DNA of 64,000 nucleotides. Origin: Agroathelia rolfsii. Its lineage: Eukaryota > Basidiomycota > Agaricomycetes > Amylocorticiales > Amylocorticiaceae. Below are positions 1 to 10,634 of this stretch, piece by piece (position 1 is the first letter of the stretch; the number at the start of each line of letters is the position of its first letter). The notes below the pieces were generated by a model that was given only the letters and a program-made list of their open reading frames with translations, did no database searches and was not told where the DNA came from. A program made the translations under genes and the position numbers. The stretch spans positions 3,631,001-3,695,000 of the forward strand of contig JABRWF010000005.1 in the NCBI GenBank assembly GCA_018343915.1, in the 5' to 3' direction.

Positions 1-360
1 TTGCCCCGTGTTGGAAACCAGGCCTTTGCGAACTATATCGATGCCAATGCTACTGTGACACACATCAATAATGAAGAGGACCCAGTACCTATCTTGCCGG
101 GCATGTTCCTTGGCTTTGTTCATCCCGCTGGGGAGGTTCATATTGAAGACTCAGGCGAATGGGCTAACTGCCCAGGTATGCATTACTTTATTTTCTCCGT
201 TCTTGGGTGTATTTTTTTCTAATTTAACCTATCATTGTTAGGCCAAGACAACCCAAGCACACAGTGCATCGTCGGTGATGTCCCTACCATCTTGAGTGGT
301 AACGAAACAAATCATGACGGGCCCTACAATGGCATTCTAATGGGCTGCTATAAAAACTGA
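1..360 (+). CDS. Secreted class 3 lipase, C-terminal part (lipase 1, cut by window edge)
   Basis: This is the 3' end of a triacylglycerol lipase-like alpha/beta hydrolase (Lipase_3 family), expected to be secreted and to hydrolyse acyl esters. Exon 1-175 reads from LPRVGNQAFANY through the acid-region motif NNEEDPVPI to GFVHPAGEVHIE, which carries the catalytic His. An intron at 176-241 (GTATG...TTAG) separates it from the last exon, 242-360, which codes GQDNPSTQCIVGD and ends in CYKN and TGA. The other three copies end in GC, so this copy has a three-residue extension. The catalytic Ser elbow lies outside the window. The sequence is clearly homologous to the three complete lipase genes at 1236, 3553 and 27055, and the intron position is the same. 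Family assignment is firm; substrate is unknown. Confidence 0.85.
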
Positions 361-1235
361 GCTCCCTCTTACAATATGCAATGCATACATATACACTGGG
401 TAATATAGCTAGAGTTGTGTCATCTATATCTCAAAATATTGGAAGAATTTGTGTATCGCATTGGCGTGTCATACGGGTATCACCACTGGTAATATAAACG
501 TTCTGACAGAACACATGAGCAAAAGATGTATCAAGGCGTTATCAATGTATCATTTGTTATGTATACTTCCATTTAAGTGGCATGTTCAGGGGTTCTAGTG
601 CCATCATAGCATTAATCATGATTACAAGTAAAATATAAGCGAGGTGTCAGATGGTCATTGACGTGTATCAAGCCCATAGGTGTTCAGTGTATTCGCTCAT
701 ACACCCGTGTTTGGGCGGTACCTAGGCGGACATAACGGATGCTCACCACATGTTCGACAGAAGACGAATGCACACATGCACAACTCGCACTTAACTGGGT
801 ACGAAAATCGTGTCAAATGACACCCATTGCAGATCGGTTCTTGCACATACCTATGATTCAATGAACTTCGCGTATATTGTTAGATGTCCAACAATCAAAT
901 CACATCTTTCAACCGTTATGTCATTTCTCCGAAACACGCATTGAATCTGCAAAAACATCTTATCACTCAACGGTGGACGGCTCCTTCACCGCCTGTGCTT
1001 GACAGGAGCATATGAAACCAAGAGCAGGAGGCATGCTACACAAGCGCCAAGTCACCAGCATCATGATGATTATAGCAGCATGAAGAAACGGGCTGTATGA
1101 CCTTGATGAACGTGCTAGTTGATAGATTGTTTGCGTTAATGCTATAAAAGCAAGATAAAAGCTGTCCGTCCGGTCCCCCAGTAGACGAAGGTCTTCTCTC
1201 AGGCTTTCGCTTCAAGTCGTGTGGTGACTGAAACG
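361..1235. other. Intergenic region between lipase 1 and lipase 2
   Basis: No coding potential or RNA gene is visible on either strand. The last 100 bp hold the core promoter of lipase 2. The remainder is expected to be the 3' UTR of lipase 1 and upstream regulatory DNA of lipase 2. Confidence 0.5.
1143..1149 (+). promoter_or_regulatory. TATA box of lipase 2
   Basis: TATAAAA lies 87 bp upstream of the ATG at 1236, followed by a C/T-rich stretch with the likely start site. Lipases 3 and 4 carry a TTAAATA element at a similar distance (92 bp). Position and sequence are seen; function is inferred. Confidence 0.5.
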
Positions 1236-2416
1236 ATGTCGGTTCTCTCCTTGATCACTGCGTCCCTCTATCTCTTTGGCCATGTCTCTGCTGGTCCCAC
1301 CGTAGGCAAAAGGCAGTCTATCACAGCCGCCAGCACGTCTCAGATAGATTCGTATACGCCTTACACGTGGTATGCCAGTGCAGGCTACTGTGAAGCCTCT
1401 ACGACTATCAATTGGTCTTGTGGAAGTAGGGTATTTTGCAACTCAGTTCAATAATATAGTACTGACATTTGTACTCAGCGAACTGTGAGGCGAACCCTTC
1501 GTTCGAGCCCGTTGCCTCTGGTGGAAACGGTGACAGCGTCCAGTACTGTAGGAAATAATTATTAGTATATCTCAATGTTGCTGTGGACTCAAGCATGACG
1601 ATAGGGTATGTCGGCTACGATCCTAGTTTGGACACTGTCATCGTCACGCATCAGGGAACTGATCCTTCTGAGATGTGAGTATTGTTTTTGCTTACATATA
1701 AAGCATACAGGACTAAGAATATGATAGCCTTCCTCTTATAACGGATGCCGACTTTTTCCTCGAGAACCTCGATTCTTCGCTCTTCCCTGGCCTCAGTGAT
1801 TCAATCGAGTGCCATAATGGTTTTGCTAGCGAACAGGCCAAGTGAGCATTTTTATTTTATTTTATTTTATTTTGTCTTATCAGGCCTTGACGGTAATTTC
1901 CAATAGGACTGCCACTGATGTGCTTGCTGCCGTGGAACAAACTATGTCCACATACGGCACAACATCCGTCACTACCGTCGGCCATTCGCTTGGAGCTGCC
2001 ATCTCACTTCTAGATGCGGTGTACCTCCCTCTCTGGTTGCCCTCTTCGACGACATTCAAGACCATCGTTTACGGTCTTCCCCGAGTTGGAAATCAAGCAT
2101 TTGCAAACTATGTCGATGCCAACACGGATTTGACCCACATTAACAACGAGAAGGATCCCATTCCGATTTGTCCCGGGATGTTCCTCGGCTTTGTCCATCC
2201 TGCTGGTGAGGTTCATATTGAATCCTCCAGTGAATGGCTCAACTGTCCAGGTAAGAAATCCGTTAAAGGTAGCGCCAGATGGATATATTCTTAACATTTT
2301 GAATAGGTCAAGATAACCCCAGCACCCAGTGCATTGTAGGTGATGTTCCTGAAATTTGGGATGGTGATGAGAGCAATCACGATGGTCCATACAATGGTGT
2401 CACTATGGGCTGTTAA
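1236..2416 (+). CDS. Secreted class 3 lipase (lipase 2)
   Basis: Six exons: 1236-1425, 1479-1547, 1605-1674, 1728-1841, 1907-2250, 2307-2416, giving 298 residues. The exon lengths (190, 69, 70, 114, 344, 110) are identical to those of lipases 3 and 4. The start is ATG 1236, since the downstream hydrophobic signal peptide aligns with the other copies. A KR site near residue 25 (GKRQSITAAST) looks like a Kex2 propeptide site. The nucleophile elbow GHSLGAA, the acid-region NNEKDPIPI and the His motif GFVHPAGEVHIE form a full Ser-Asp-His set. VGYDPSLDTVIV is the conserved strand before the oxyanion region, although the usual AHQGT is THQGT here. Expected role: extracellular acylglycerol or ester hydrolysis. 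Introns are 53-65 bp with GT-AG ends. Confidence 0.9.
1849..1873. repeat. TTTTA microsatellite in lipase 2 intron 4
   Basis: About five tandem copies of a TTTTA/TTTAT unit lie at the 5' end of intron 4, just after the donor GTGAGC at 1842. The homologous introns of lipases 3 and 4 lack it. Confidence 0.7.
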
Positions 2417-3552
2417 AATGGTAGTAATATGAATCAGCAGTGATATGATTTGGGGTATTAGCGGTATTGAGTTGCTAAAAATATGTAAATTATCACCATC
2501 AGGATTCGAAATAAATATATATATAAAACAGGGCCCTGATTGAGCATCGTTTTGACGAACAAGGATTGGAGCCTGTTCGATCATCAAAATGCATGAAAGT
2601 TTGTCAACAGGAGAATGCAAGAATGCGGAGGAAAGACACGGTTGAGAAAACGAGTTTGAGTGTGCAAACTGGGGACTTGGATGCGGTGCCGGGAGCATCG
2701 GTGGGACGCGCGCGAAAACTTGGGATCCTTTGTGGCTAGTCCGTTACCATGACAATCGAAGCTGGATAATTAGTGCTGGGCGCTGATGCACCAGCACACA
2801 GAGTGCATGTGGAGATACAAAGATAAACGGACAGTCTCTTCGTCTTCAGGTTCTTCAAGACCATGTCTCCATCTATTCGGTGCAAAAGATTCTATATTGG
2901 CAATTGATTCGTAGTAGGTACTGCGCCCAAGGCAGCGGGGTTTGCTCCGCCGGTGACCTGAGGCTCTCAAAGACAGAATTTTCGAGTTAGATATAGATGT
3001 AGTTCTGTATTCTGTATACCCGAGGTGTGTCTTCCTACATACGTGTAATGCTGGCAAAGCTGACGATTGAAATCAGCGGTCCGGTTAAGGAACGCTGCCG
3101 CTGGCGTATAGCTGCGAACAATCGCGGTTATTTGATCAGATGACTTTATACTACATATTTCAGGCATAGAACCTCATGATGTATGGACATAAGAATGGCT
3201 CACCCGCCTATCAGCCACGATTCTCTCCCGCTGTACATGCGAACCTTGTTGGCAGCGTGATGCACTAGAAACCACTGTTCTCTATTCTTGGCTATCCCAA
3301 CCTATCAGCATGCTGTCTTTCATCAGATGGACTATGTTGTGCAGACGTGATCATCCCTCCCTCCCCGCTTACTACGCATGGTTCACATCGAAGAATGCCG
3401 CCTAACTGTAAACTATGCTTGATGTTCTCATCGTTCCAATGCTGCGAGCACTCCTTAAATACCCAGTGGAAATTCCCAGGTACATTCTCAAGCGGGCCAC
3501 TTCATCTTTCCCAATCTCCCCGGTTCAACCTGGTCACCTTTAGTAGAGAAAA
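2417..3552. other. Intergenic region upstream of lipase 3, part of duplicated unit
   Basis: No gene is seen. From about 2590 to the ATG of lipase 3 the sequence matches 26145-27054 upstream of lipase 4 (for example GCATGAAAGTTTG at 2590 and GAATGCGGAGGAAAGACACG near 2622 against the same words near 26145 and 26183). The copied unit therefore includes about 1 kb of 5' flank, not just the gene. Confidence 0.75.
3455..3461 (+). promoter_or_regulatory. TATA-like element of lipase 3
   Basis: TTAAATA followed by CCCA lies 92 bp before the ATG. The same element at exactly the same distance precedes lipase 4 (26957-26963). The C/T-rich tract after it ends shortly before the ATG. Confidence 0.5.
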
Positions 3553-4743
3553 ATGTCGATCGCTTCCTTGTTCAGCCTTTCCACTTTCCTGTTTGGCCTT
3601 GCTATCGCTGTTCCCGCCACAGAAAAGAGGCAGTCTATCACGGCGGCCAGTACGTCTCAGATAGACTCCTATACTCCATACACTTGGTATGCTAGTACAG
3701 GGTACTGTGAGGCATCTGAGACTATCAACTGGTCTTGCGGAAGTGCGTTTCATTTTTTGTTTATGAGTGGATTTCAGGCCTAATAAATGCCTACAGCAAA
3801 CTGTGAGGCAAACCCTTCCTTCAAGCCTGTTGCCTCTGGTGGAGATGGGAGTGAAGTTCAGTATTGTAAGAAAATCTTATCGTTTGACTAACAACGCCAG
3901 ATTCTTATTATGTGGATACCCAGGGTACGTTGGATATGATCCAAGTCTGGACACCGTCATTGTCGCGCATCAAGGAACCGATCCTTCCGCTATGTACGTT
4001 CCTACTTTCTTATATCATTCAAGGATTACATAACTGATGACACAATAGCCTTCCACTCGTAACTGACGCCGACTTCTTCCTTGAGAACCTGGATTCGACA
4101 CTCTTCCCTAGTATCAGTGACTCTATCGAGTGTCACAGCGGATTTGCTAACGAGCAAGCAAAGTATGAAACTCCTCTTCTTATGATTGACAAATCAGATT
4201 TTTAAGAAGGATTCTCACAGGACTGCCACTGATGTGCTGGCTGCTGTCGAGACAACCATGTCCACATACAGTGCGACATCCGTCACTACTGTTGGTCACT
4301 CGCTTGGAGCTGCTATTGCACTCTTAGACGCGGTCTACCTACCGCTCTGGCTGCCCTCCTCGACAACATTCAAGACTATTGTTTATGGCTTGCCTCGAGT
4401 TGGAAATCAAGCATTTGCTAACTACATAGACGACAATGCGGACCTGACGCATATCAACAACGAGGAGGACCCTATCCCTATCTGCCCTGGCATGTCTCTT
4501 GGCTTCGTTCACCCCGCTGGTGAAGTGCACATTGAGGATTCGGGAGAATGGGCTAACTGCCCAGGTATGTCTTTTTTGTACTGTAACAATTGCATTATGA
4601 ATCTGTCTTTACTCACCGAGGCACCTATTTTAGGCCAAGATAATCCAAGCACCCAGTGTATCGTCGGAGACGTCCCTAATATTTTGGATGGTGACGAAAG
4701 TGACCACGACGGCCCATACAACGGTATCACCATGGGTTGTTAA
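3553..4743 (+). CDS. Secreted class 3 lipase (lipase 3)
   Basis: Six exons: 3553-3742, 3797-3865, 3924-3993, 4049-4162, 4221-4564, 4634-4743, giving 298 residues. The signal peptide is MSIASLFSLSTFLFGLAIAV, followed by the Kex2-like EKRQSITAAST. VGYDPSLDTVIVAHQGTDPS precedes the lid region. The catalytic set is Ser175 in GHSLGAA, an Asp near 231 (NNEEDPIPI) and His245 in GFVHPAGEVHIE. It ends in MGC and TAA. This is a typical fungal Lipase_3 secreted enzyme for acylglycerols or related esters; the exact substrate cannot be read from sequence. It is the nearest paralogue of lipase 4, 23 kb downstream, with which it shares near-identical exon 5 blocks. The intervening retrotransposon pile-up separated the two. 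Confidence 0.92.
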
Positions 4744-7700
4744 ATTCTGATCAAGAGATTGGAATGAAAGGAAGCTTTAGAGATATGACCGTTTGTATCT
4801 ATATCCATATTCGTTCTTTCCCTATCGTCCTTTCTTTAGGAGAATATTGGCATTACTATATGGTATCTGGGAAAAAATTAAATCCTTATTCTGCATTGCC
4901 AGACCATAGCTTACAACTAGTAACAAGAGTTGTCAGTGATATTCTATCTAACTCAAGACCAAGTATTGACTCGTATGACATCTCCTGATACAAAAGAGCT
5001 TAAAATTTTTACTAAGCATCAAGGATTAATAAGGACACCATGATTGGAAATCGGGCTCACCGAAGGCATATAGTATACCATGCAAAAATGTTACAAGCTT
5101 CTGTCGCGCGGTGGCAACTTTTCTACAAGCTCAGGCCATTGCACTTGACTTGAGCACTGGTAATAGGCAGCTCTATGACTACTAATATAGCTAGATGGAT
5201 TTTTACTAGTAAAACCAGCCTTCAGATTACTGGTAGTTTAATTCCTATTCAATTTGTTATTTGCAAACTTGTCCCACTGCCAAAGCCAGTTCAAGCTTGA
5301 AGCAGTCTCAAAGTTGCAATTTCTTTCAATCAAACATAATCATAAAGTTAATAGTATAATTGAATGAAGCTGGACTGTCCATGTGCTAATGCTTACTTAA
5401 GAAAGGAAAGGAAGAGAGAATAAATGCGCAAATCTCAAATCAAGCATCCGGCTTTAGTAAGAGTTTCCAAGTTATCACAAAATTAAGCACTGCAGTTTCT
5501 CATCGATTATCTTACTTCCCACTACCAGGTATCAATCACCGTGGCGCACCAAAATTCTAGAATTGAAATACCCAAGCCACCTTCGTACTAGAACGAGTAG
5601 TGCGCATCATTTGATCCTATGAACAACAAATCGACTGACACTGATTGTCTCAGTTTATTCCTAACAAGAATAGAAGAAAATGCTTTTACACTCAATTCCT
5701 TGTATATCGCTGGATTCACACAAGTCCATGCAACGCGCCTAGGCCTGCTATTATCCACAAGCTAGCACAAGGGAACTATTTATTATACCCACGATGATAG
5801 ATTCACGACACTTCTGTGGGTATCATAGATGAGACAATGCTAATGGCCACTTGCCAAGCCATTTTACCCCCACAAAAAGATACCTTCGAAGAATGTAGGC
5901 CTTAGGTCTGTCATCCAACAGCTTCATGATTATGATTTTCTTAAGTTAGGAGACATTACGGCTCTCGCTCGAGGTGAATGATCACTGTAACGGTGCAGCG
6001 CTACTCGTCACAGCGGGTCGGTCTTGCCGCGCTGCACTGCGGGCATTCGTCAATATCTCGTATTCTGTTCCGTCCAATGATACTCGGTCGTATTTCTTAT
6101 CTGTTTCATGGGTTGATGGGCTTGGGAGGAGACAGTGTTTAAGTATAAATACCTGCCTACTTTGTGTGCGATACGGTAGTTTCAAATCCAACCCTTGTGC
6201 CTACTATTTCTTTGTTTCGATCTCGTGACTAACCGTCACAATCACCCTACTAGTACAGAAAGCAAGTAATATAGATGACAGGATAGATTTCCAAATATTG
6301 CTGTATCAAATACAGTAGAAAATATGCGCATAAAATCATCTTGGACTCCAACCCCTTCTAAGTACTACCTTCTGCAAAGTTTGAATTGTGTGTTTTTTCC
6401 TTCATAAAAGCTCGGGCTTTGTCCTGTCCCAGCACATTTGGTGAGGCCCGTAATCTGTCCCATTTGGCATAATTATATCTTCCTCAACGTGATGATATAT
6501 TCTAAGCCACTTCATGTTACTTAGCATAAGCTCTTGCTTGATAGTTAGTGGGGTTCATGCATTGCCAGTGGGATAACAATTGGTTAAGCCAAAGGCAGTG
6601 AACATTAAGAAGTTGCTTCCTATTGATCTAAGCATAATTATAAGACTTTTGTAGATCACTATACCGTCCTGCTACGGGGAAAAATAGCCATTCTTAGGCA
6701 ATCATGTTGTTCAAACATTTATTATTCATGATTTTTCAGTGGGTCTTGTTGGTAATTTATAGATGTCCTCATGCAAAGTATGGATTCTAACTAGTAGGCT
6801 GGAATCAAATTCAAGTTCCACAAGATCACTATCAATAATAACTCTGTTTTTGTACTGCCTCTATTCCCTACCACTGCGCCGATCTTACCTCTCTAAGGTC
6901 TGAGCATCAGTACTAGTAAAAAGTTCGTACAACAGAATACAGTGGCAGCCGCATGTTTCCGGTGGGAAACTATAGCTACGGCTGCCACCGTATTAAGCAG
7001 TATGGATTTACATATACAAGCCTTACTCGTGCTCCGCACGGAAGAAAGTCGAGATAGATGATAAAAATCAGACCTTATTAGGCCTAATTGCCTCAAACCC
7101 AAACCACTGCGTTAAAACTTAATGCGGTATACAGCCTAACTCAATTAAAATGCTTGATTGGCTATGTGTAGGGGTACAATGCATAGCATACATCAAGTAA
7201 AATCTACCTCTGTATATACAAAATAGCAGATAGATAACAAAATTTTCACCAAGAGAAAAGGGAATGGAGTACGGTACTAGACACAGATGAAACAATGATG
7301 CTTGCCAAGGCAGCTCAAACACTCGGATTCAAATATTGACAAATTTCTGATGACCAATTTTTTGATGACCAATTTTATTGATACTAAAAGAATACAGGAA
7401 GCAAACAAAATAAAGATACACAAAACAGGGTGTGTGAAAATTTATGTTACGGGATCTAATTTTTCAACAACTAATATGTTGGATGACTAACTAAATAGGA
7501 GAAGTGAAAATTATATTACAAGACTAAATTTTTTGATGTTTGTGTATAGGCCTCCTTTTATGATTTTTATTTTATAATCATTGATTGATAATGTACTCCC
7601 AAGAAAGCATACTGAATATAAGCTGTTATTAGGAGGGCCTAATTCTTATATCAACTGGTTTGTGCGCTTAATACACTCAATTCGAGAGAGCTTAATATAC

Positions 7701-7999
7701 TTAACAACTGTTATTTCCCTTAGCTCCCTAATGTTTTGTCCCCTTGTCTCTCTTACTTCTGCCACCATTTTCACCATCAATTGGCATCAACAGACAATGC
7801 ACTTATTCACTAGTGAACATTGCTTCTTAGAATAGCCATTAATGCTCTGGTATTGTAGATAGCTCACTACATCATTAGTTCAGGTTATAAATTACATGAA
7901 GAAACTGTAGTTGGCATTTGCAGTCTATCAATTCCCTAGCATACATTCCTTCATCATTATCATTAGTTAAGCTACACAATGCAATATATATACCTAGAC
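4744..7999. other. AT-rich non-coding region downstream of lipase 3
   Basis: The first ~250 bp match the 3' flank of lipase 4 (28251-28500), so they belong to the duplicated unit. The rest has only short stop-rich frames on both strands. Nothing recognisable as a gene, RNA or intact mobile element was found; it is probably old transposon debris. Confidence 0.5.
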
Positions 8000-8717
8000 T
8001 GTCACAACCATAGTTATACCATGCCATAGAAACTATAGCATTTATTCATTTTTAATAAGCATATATTCAGGTTTACCAAGTATATACCTATGATCTTTTG
8101 GCATATACTCAGAATAACCATGGAATTACTCAGGTATTTAATATTATTATTATCAAGCTACAAATCATGGTATAGAGGCTATAATACATAGCACCTCACA
8201 GTATATTACTTATAAGTCATAGCATATTATAGCAAACCATAGTCTATTATTTGATCATGGCTTAGTTCTAAGTCCAAGGCTTAGAAGAAGGTATATCATT
8301 ATTTCCACTCCCTTTCACTATTGCATTGGTTGTAACATGTCATGTGTCATGTCACACAAAAGAGCATAACTTTACATTTTCTATCTTCCAGGCACTATCA
8401 CAGCTATATAGGAACCACAACACATCATGATAATCACTGAAACAATTAAGGAGGATCCTAGGAGTTATATTGGAGTATTTAGTAAGGGTTAGAAGCTAGG
8501 AGAGCATAGCAATCTAGAGAACAATAGTATACCATCATGTATTTAAACCTTTAAGGTCTAAGAGATGTTCCCCATCTCACAGACCTCTTTTGTCAATTCT
8601 AGTATTATTGTCTCACTGTCTAAAGTCCCCCTCAAGTGTCTATCAGCTTTAAAGAATATTTCCTTGTCTCTATACTGCTTCTACAAGTCCAAGTCATAAG
8701 TCACAGTTATTATAGTC
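8000..8717 (+). repeat. Old LTR (LTR-A), left fragment, + orientation
   Basis: It begins TGTCACAACC and matches, in reverse complement, the LTR of the young chromovirus at 15421-21754. It includes the shared block with TATTTAAA and ATCTCACAGACCT near 8541-8586. It is interrupted at 8717/8718 by the degenerate Gypsy element (TSD TAGTC) and resumes at 23303 and 24184. Divergence from the young LTR is high, so this is among the oldest layers of the pile. Confidence 0.75.
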
Positions 8718-9318
8718 TGTTATGACCCCCTTTGTGCACAAGTGGCTCCCACTCCGACATTTCCGACATGTCCCTACTCATCCTCGCCCACTACCATCCA
8801 ACAACCAAAGACACCTCTCCGGCTCCTAACTTCCACTCTCCGCCCTCTGCGATTTGGGTATTGGAACTAGCGACCCCTTGCTTGGTGCCCAACCAGAGTC
8901 CCGGAGTCTTTTCCTCTTTTCATGTATCCTGTTTTCCCATCATTTTCCCTACACATTCTGGTACCCTTGTTCACATAGATAGTTTTGGCCCATTTGCGCC
9001 CCGTATTCCGTTTCCCACTCTCTGTCTCACTTTATTTCTATTCCTCTTGGTATCCTTCTGCTACTATAGTATTTATACTGACCTAGCATATACCTAGCTA
9101 CCTTAGTTTGGAAATCAACTTAGTTCCCCTTCTCCTGTCTGACTCCTGTCCCAGACCACAACTAGGCAAGGGCCTGACATATACGTCTTGGCTAAGTCCG
9201 GTCACCCCTCTCCTTTCCTATCCACTCTCCCATCTCTACTCCTGTTCACTCCGTCTCCGCTTCCATTCCGCTCCGCCCCTTCTCTTTTCTGCTATCTCTG
9301 TCCATCCAAGACTTAACA
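8718..9318 (+). repeat. 5' LTR of element 1 (601 bp)
   Basis: It starts TGTTATGACC and ends ACTTAACA; the 3' copy starts TGTCACGACC and ends identically. Directly left is the TSD TAGTC. It contains the TATA-like TATTTATA (9070-9077) and a candidate transcript start at 9105. Confidence 0.92.
9070..9115 (+). promoter_or_regulatory. Element 1 LTR promoter and self-primer
   Basis: TATTTATA at 9070-9077 lies about 28-35 bp before AGTTTGGAAAT (9105-9115). That 11-mer pairs, with one G-U wobble, with ATTTCTAAACT at 9321-9331, two bases beyond the LTR. This is the arrangement expected of Tf1-type self-priming, where the 5' end of the RNA is the primer. Complementarity is seen; the mechanism is inferred from the Tf1 precedent. 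Confidence 0.55.
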
Positions 9319-9320
9319 GT

Positions 9321-9331
9321 ATTTCTAAACT
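9321..9331 (+). promoter_or_regulatory. Candidate self-primer binding site of element 1
   Basis: ATTTCTAAACT starts 2 nt after the 5' LTR end and complements the LTR site at 9105-9115. No typical tRNA-complementary PBS (TGG...) is visible here. Confidence 0.5.
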
Positions 9332-9344
9332 CCAACTTGTCTAG

Positions 9345-10634
9345 TTGCACCATATGACAAGCCGACCCCGCAATGCCAATGGGCGTTTCCTACCATTTAA
9401 TACCAACCAACTCTTCACAGGGTTTGAAGGAACGGCGGAAGCGTTTTCTACCGCCCTCTTGGCTACCACCCCTCTTGACTCCATCTCCATGGCCGCCATG
9501 GGCCGCCGCTCCTCCCAAGGACAACCTGTCCCTAAAGAATACCTTGATAACTTCCAGGATGCTAACGATATTGACCAACATCTAAGGGACCTCAAAAATG
9601 AGAATGGTGAAAACCCCCTAGAGCATGCCCCTATTGCTCAATTAGTCCCTGGCCTCTCCTAAGACAATGTATTCTTTGACCGCCTTATGCAAACCTTTGC
9701 CTCTGCTATTAACAACGCCCATACAGCCCCACCAGCTGGGTTAGAATCCCATGGGTCAAAAATGCCATCCCTAGAAAAATTTGATAGAGAACACCCAGAG
9801 AAACTCCGTACATTCTTCCTGCAGGGATAACTCCACTTCTGCAATTGTCTCCGCAATTTTCCAAATGACATAAAGAAGGTTACATTCATAATTGCCCATC
9901 TAGAGGGTACTGCCCTAGACTGGTTTGAACCCCACCTCAGCAATCCCATTCCAGGTTACAAACCCACCTGGCTCAACTCCTACCCCACCTTCCAGCAGGA
10001 GCTCCGCTTAAACTTTGGTCTGCTCTGCCCTACAGAGGAGGCGGAAGCAGCTCTCAAGGCCCTGGTGATGAAGAGCGACCAGTGCATCCAACTCTATATG
10101 GTACAGTTCAACCACTGGGCAGCACTAGCTCAGTGGGGGGATTGCGCCCTTACCCGCCACTTCTATGCTGGACTCCTAAATTGACTTAAAGACGCGTTGT
10201 ACAGCCTCCCCAGTGGAAAACCCAATACCCTTGCCAAACTCCAACTACAAGCCATGATGCTAGATACTCACTACTGGGAACGTAAAGCGGAACTCGCCCA
10301 ATCCCCAACAGTCCCTGGCAATACACCTAGCTCTACTAGGATAAAAGTCACATCCCCTTGCACTCCCGCCTTCGCTACCGGGAGCAACTCCGCCCGCTCC
10401 TTTGCCAAGCCCGTTGCCTCACCATTGCCTATCCCACGGTCAATCCCCGGGATTGGCCCAGACAGAAAGCTCACAGCGGATGAGCGCCAACAGAGAATTT
10501 TGAATAACCTCTGCCTCTTTTGTGGTATTGCAGGTCATGCAGTTAGGGACTGCCATAAACGTGCCTCTGTCATGAATGCACGTGCTGCAAGGGTCAATGA
10601 GGCAAGTGATGATGGATCCAAACAAGCAAAATAG
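9345..10634 (+). pseudogene. Gag pseudogene of element 1
   Basis: One reading frame runs from about 9345 to the TAG at 10632 with three in-frame stops (TAA 9660, TAA 9828, TGA 10182). The middle part (AHLEGTALDWFEPHL, then YMVQFNHWAALAQWGD) is a typical fungal retrotransposon Gag capsid region. The C-terminal CLFCGIAGHAVRDC is a CCHC zinc knuckle for RNA binding. The stops are each one C-to-T step from CAA or CGA. The N-terminal start is uncertain; translation could begin at an ATG near 9354. The following pol frame is offset by -1 relative to gag. Confidence 0.85.
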
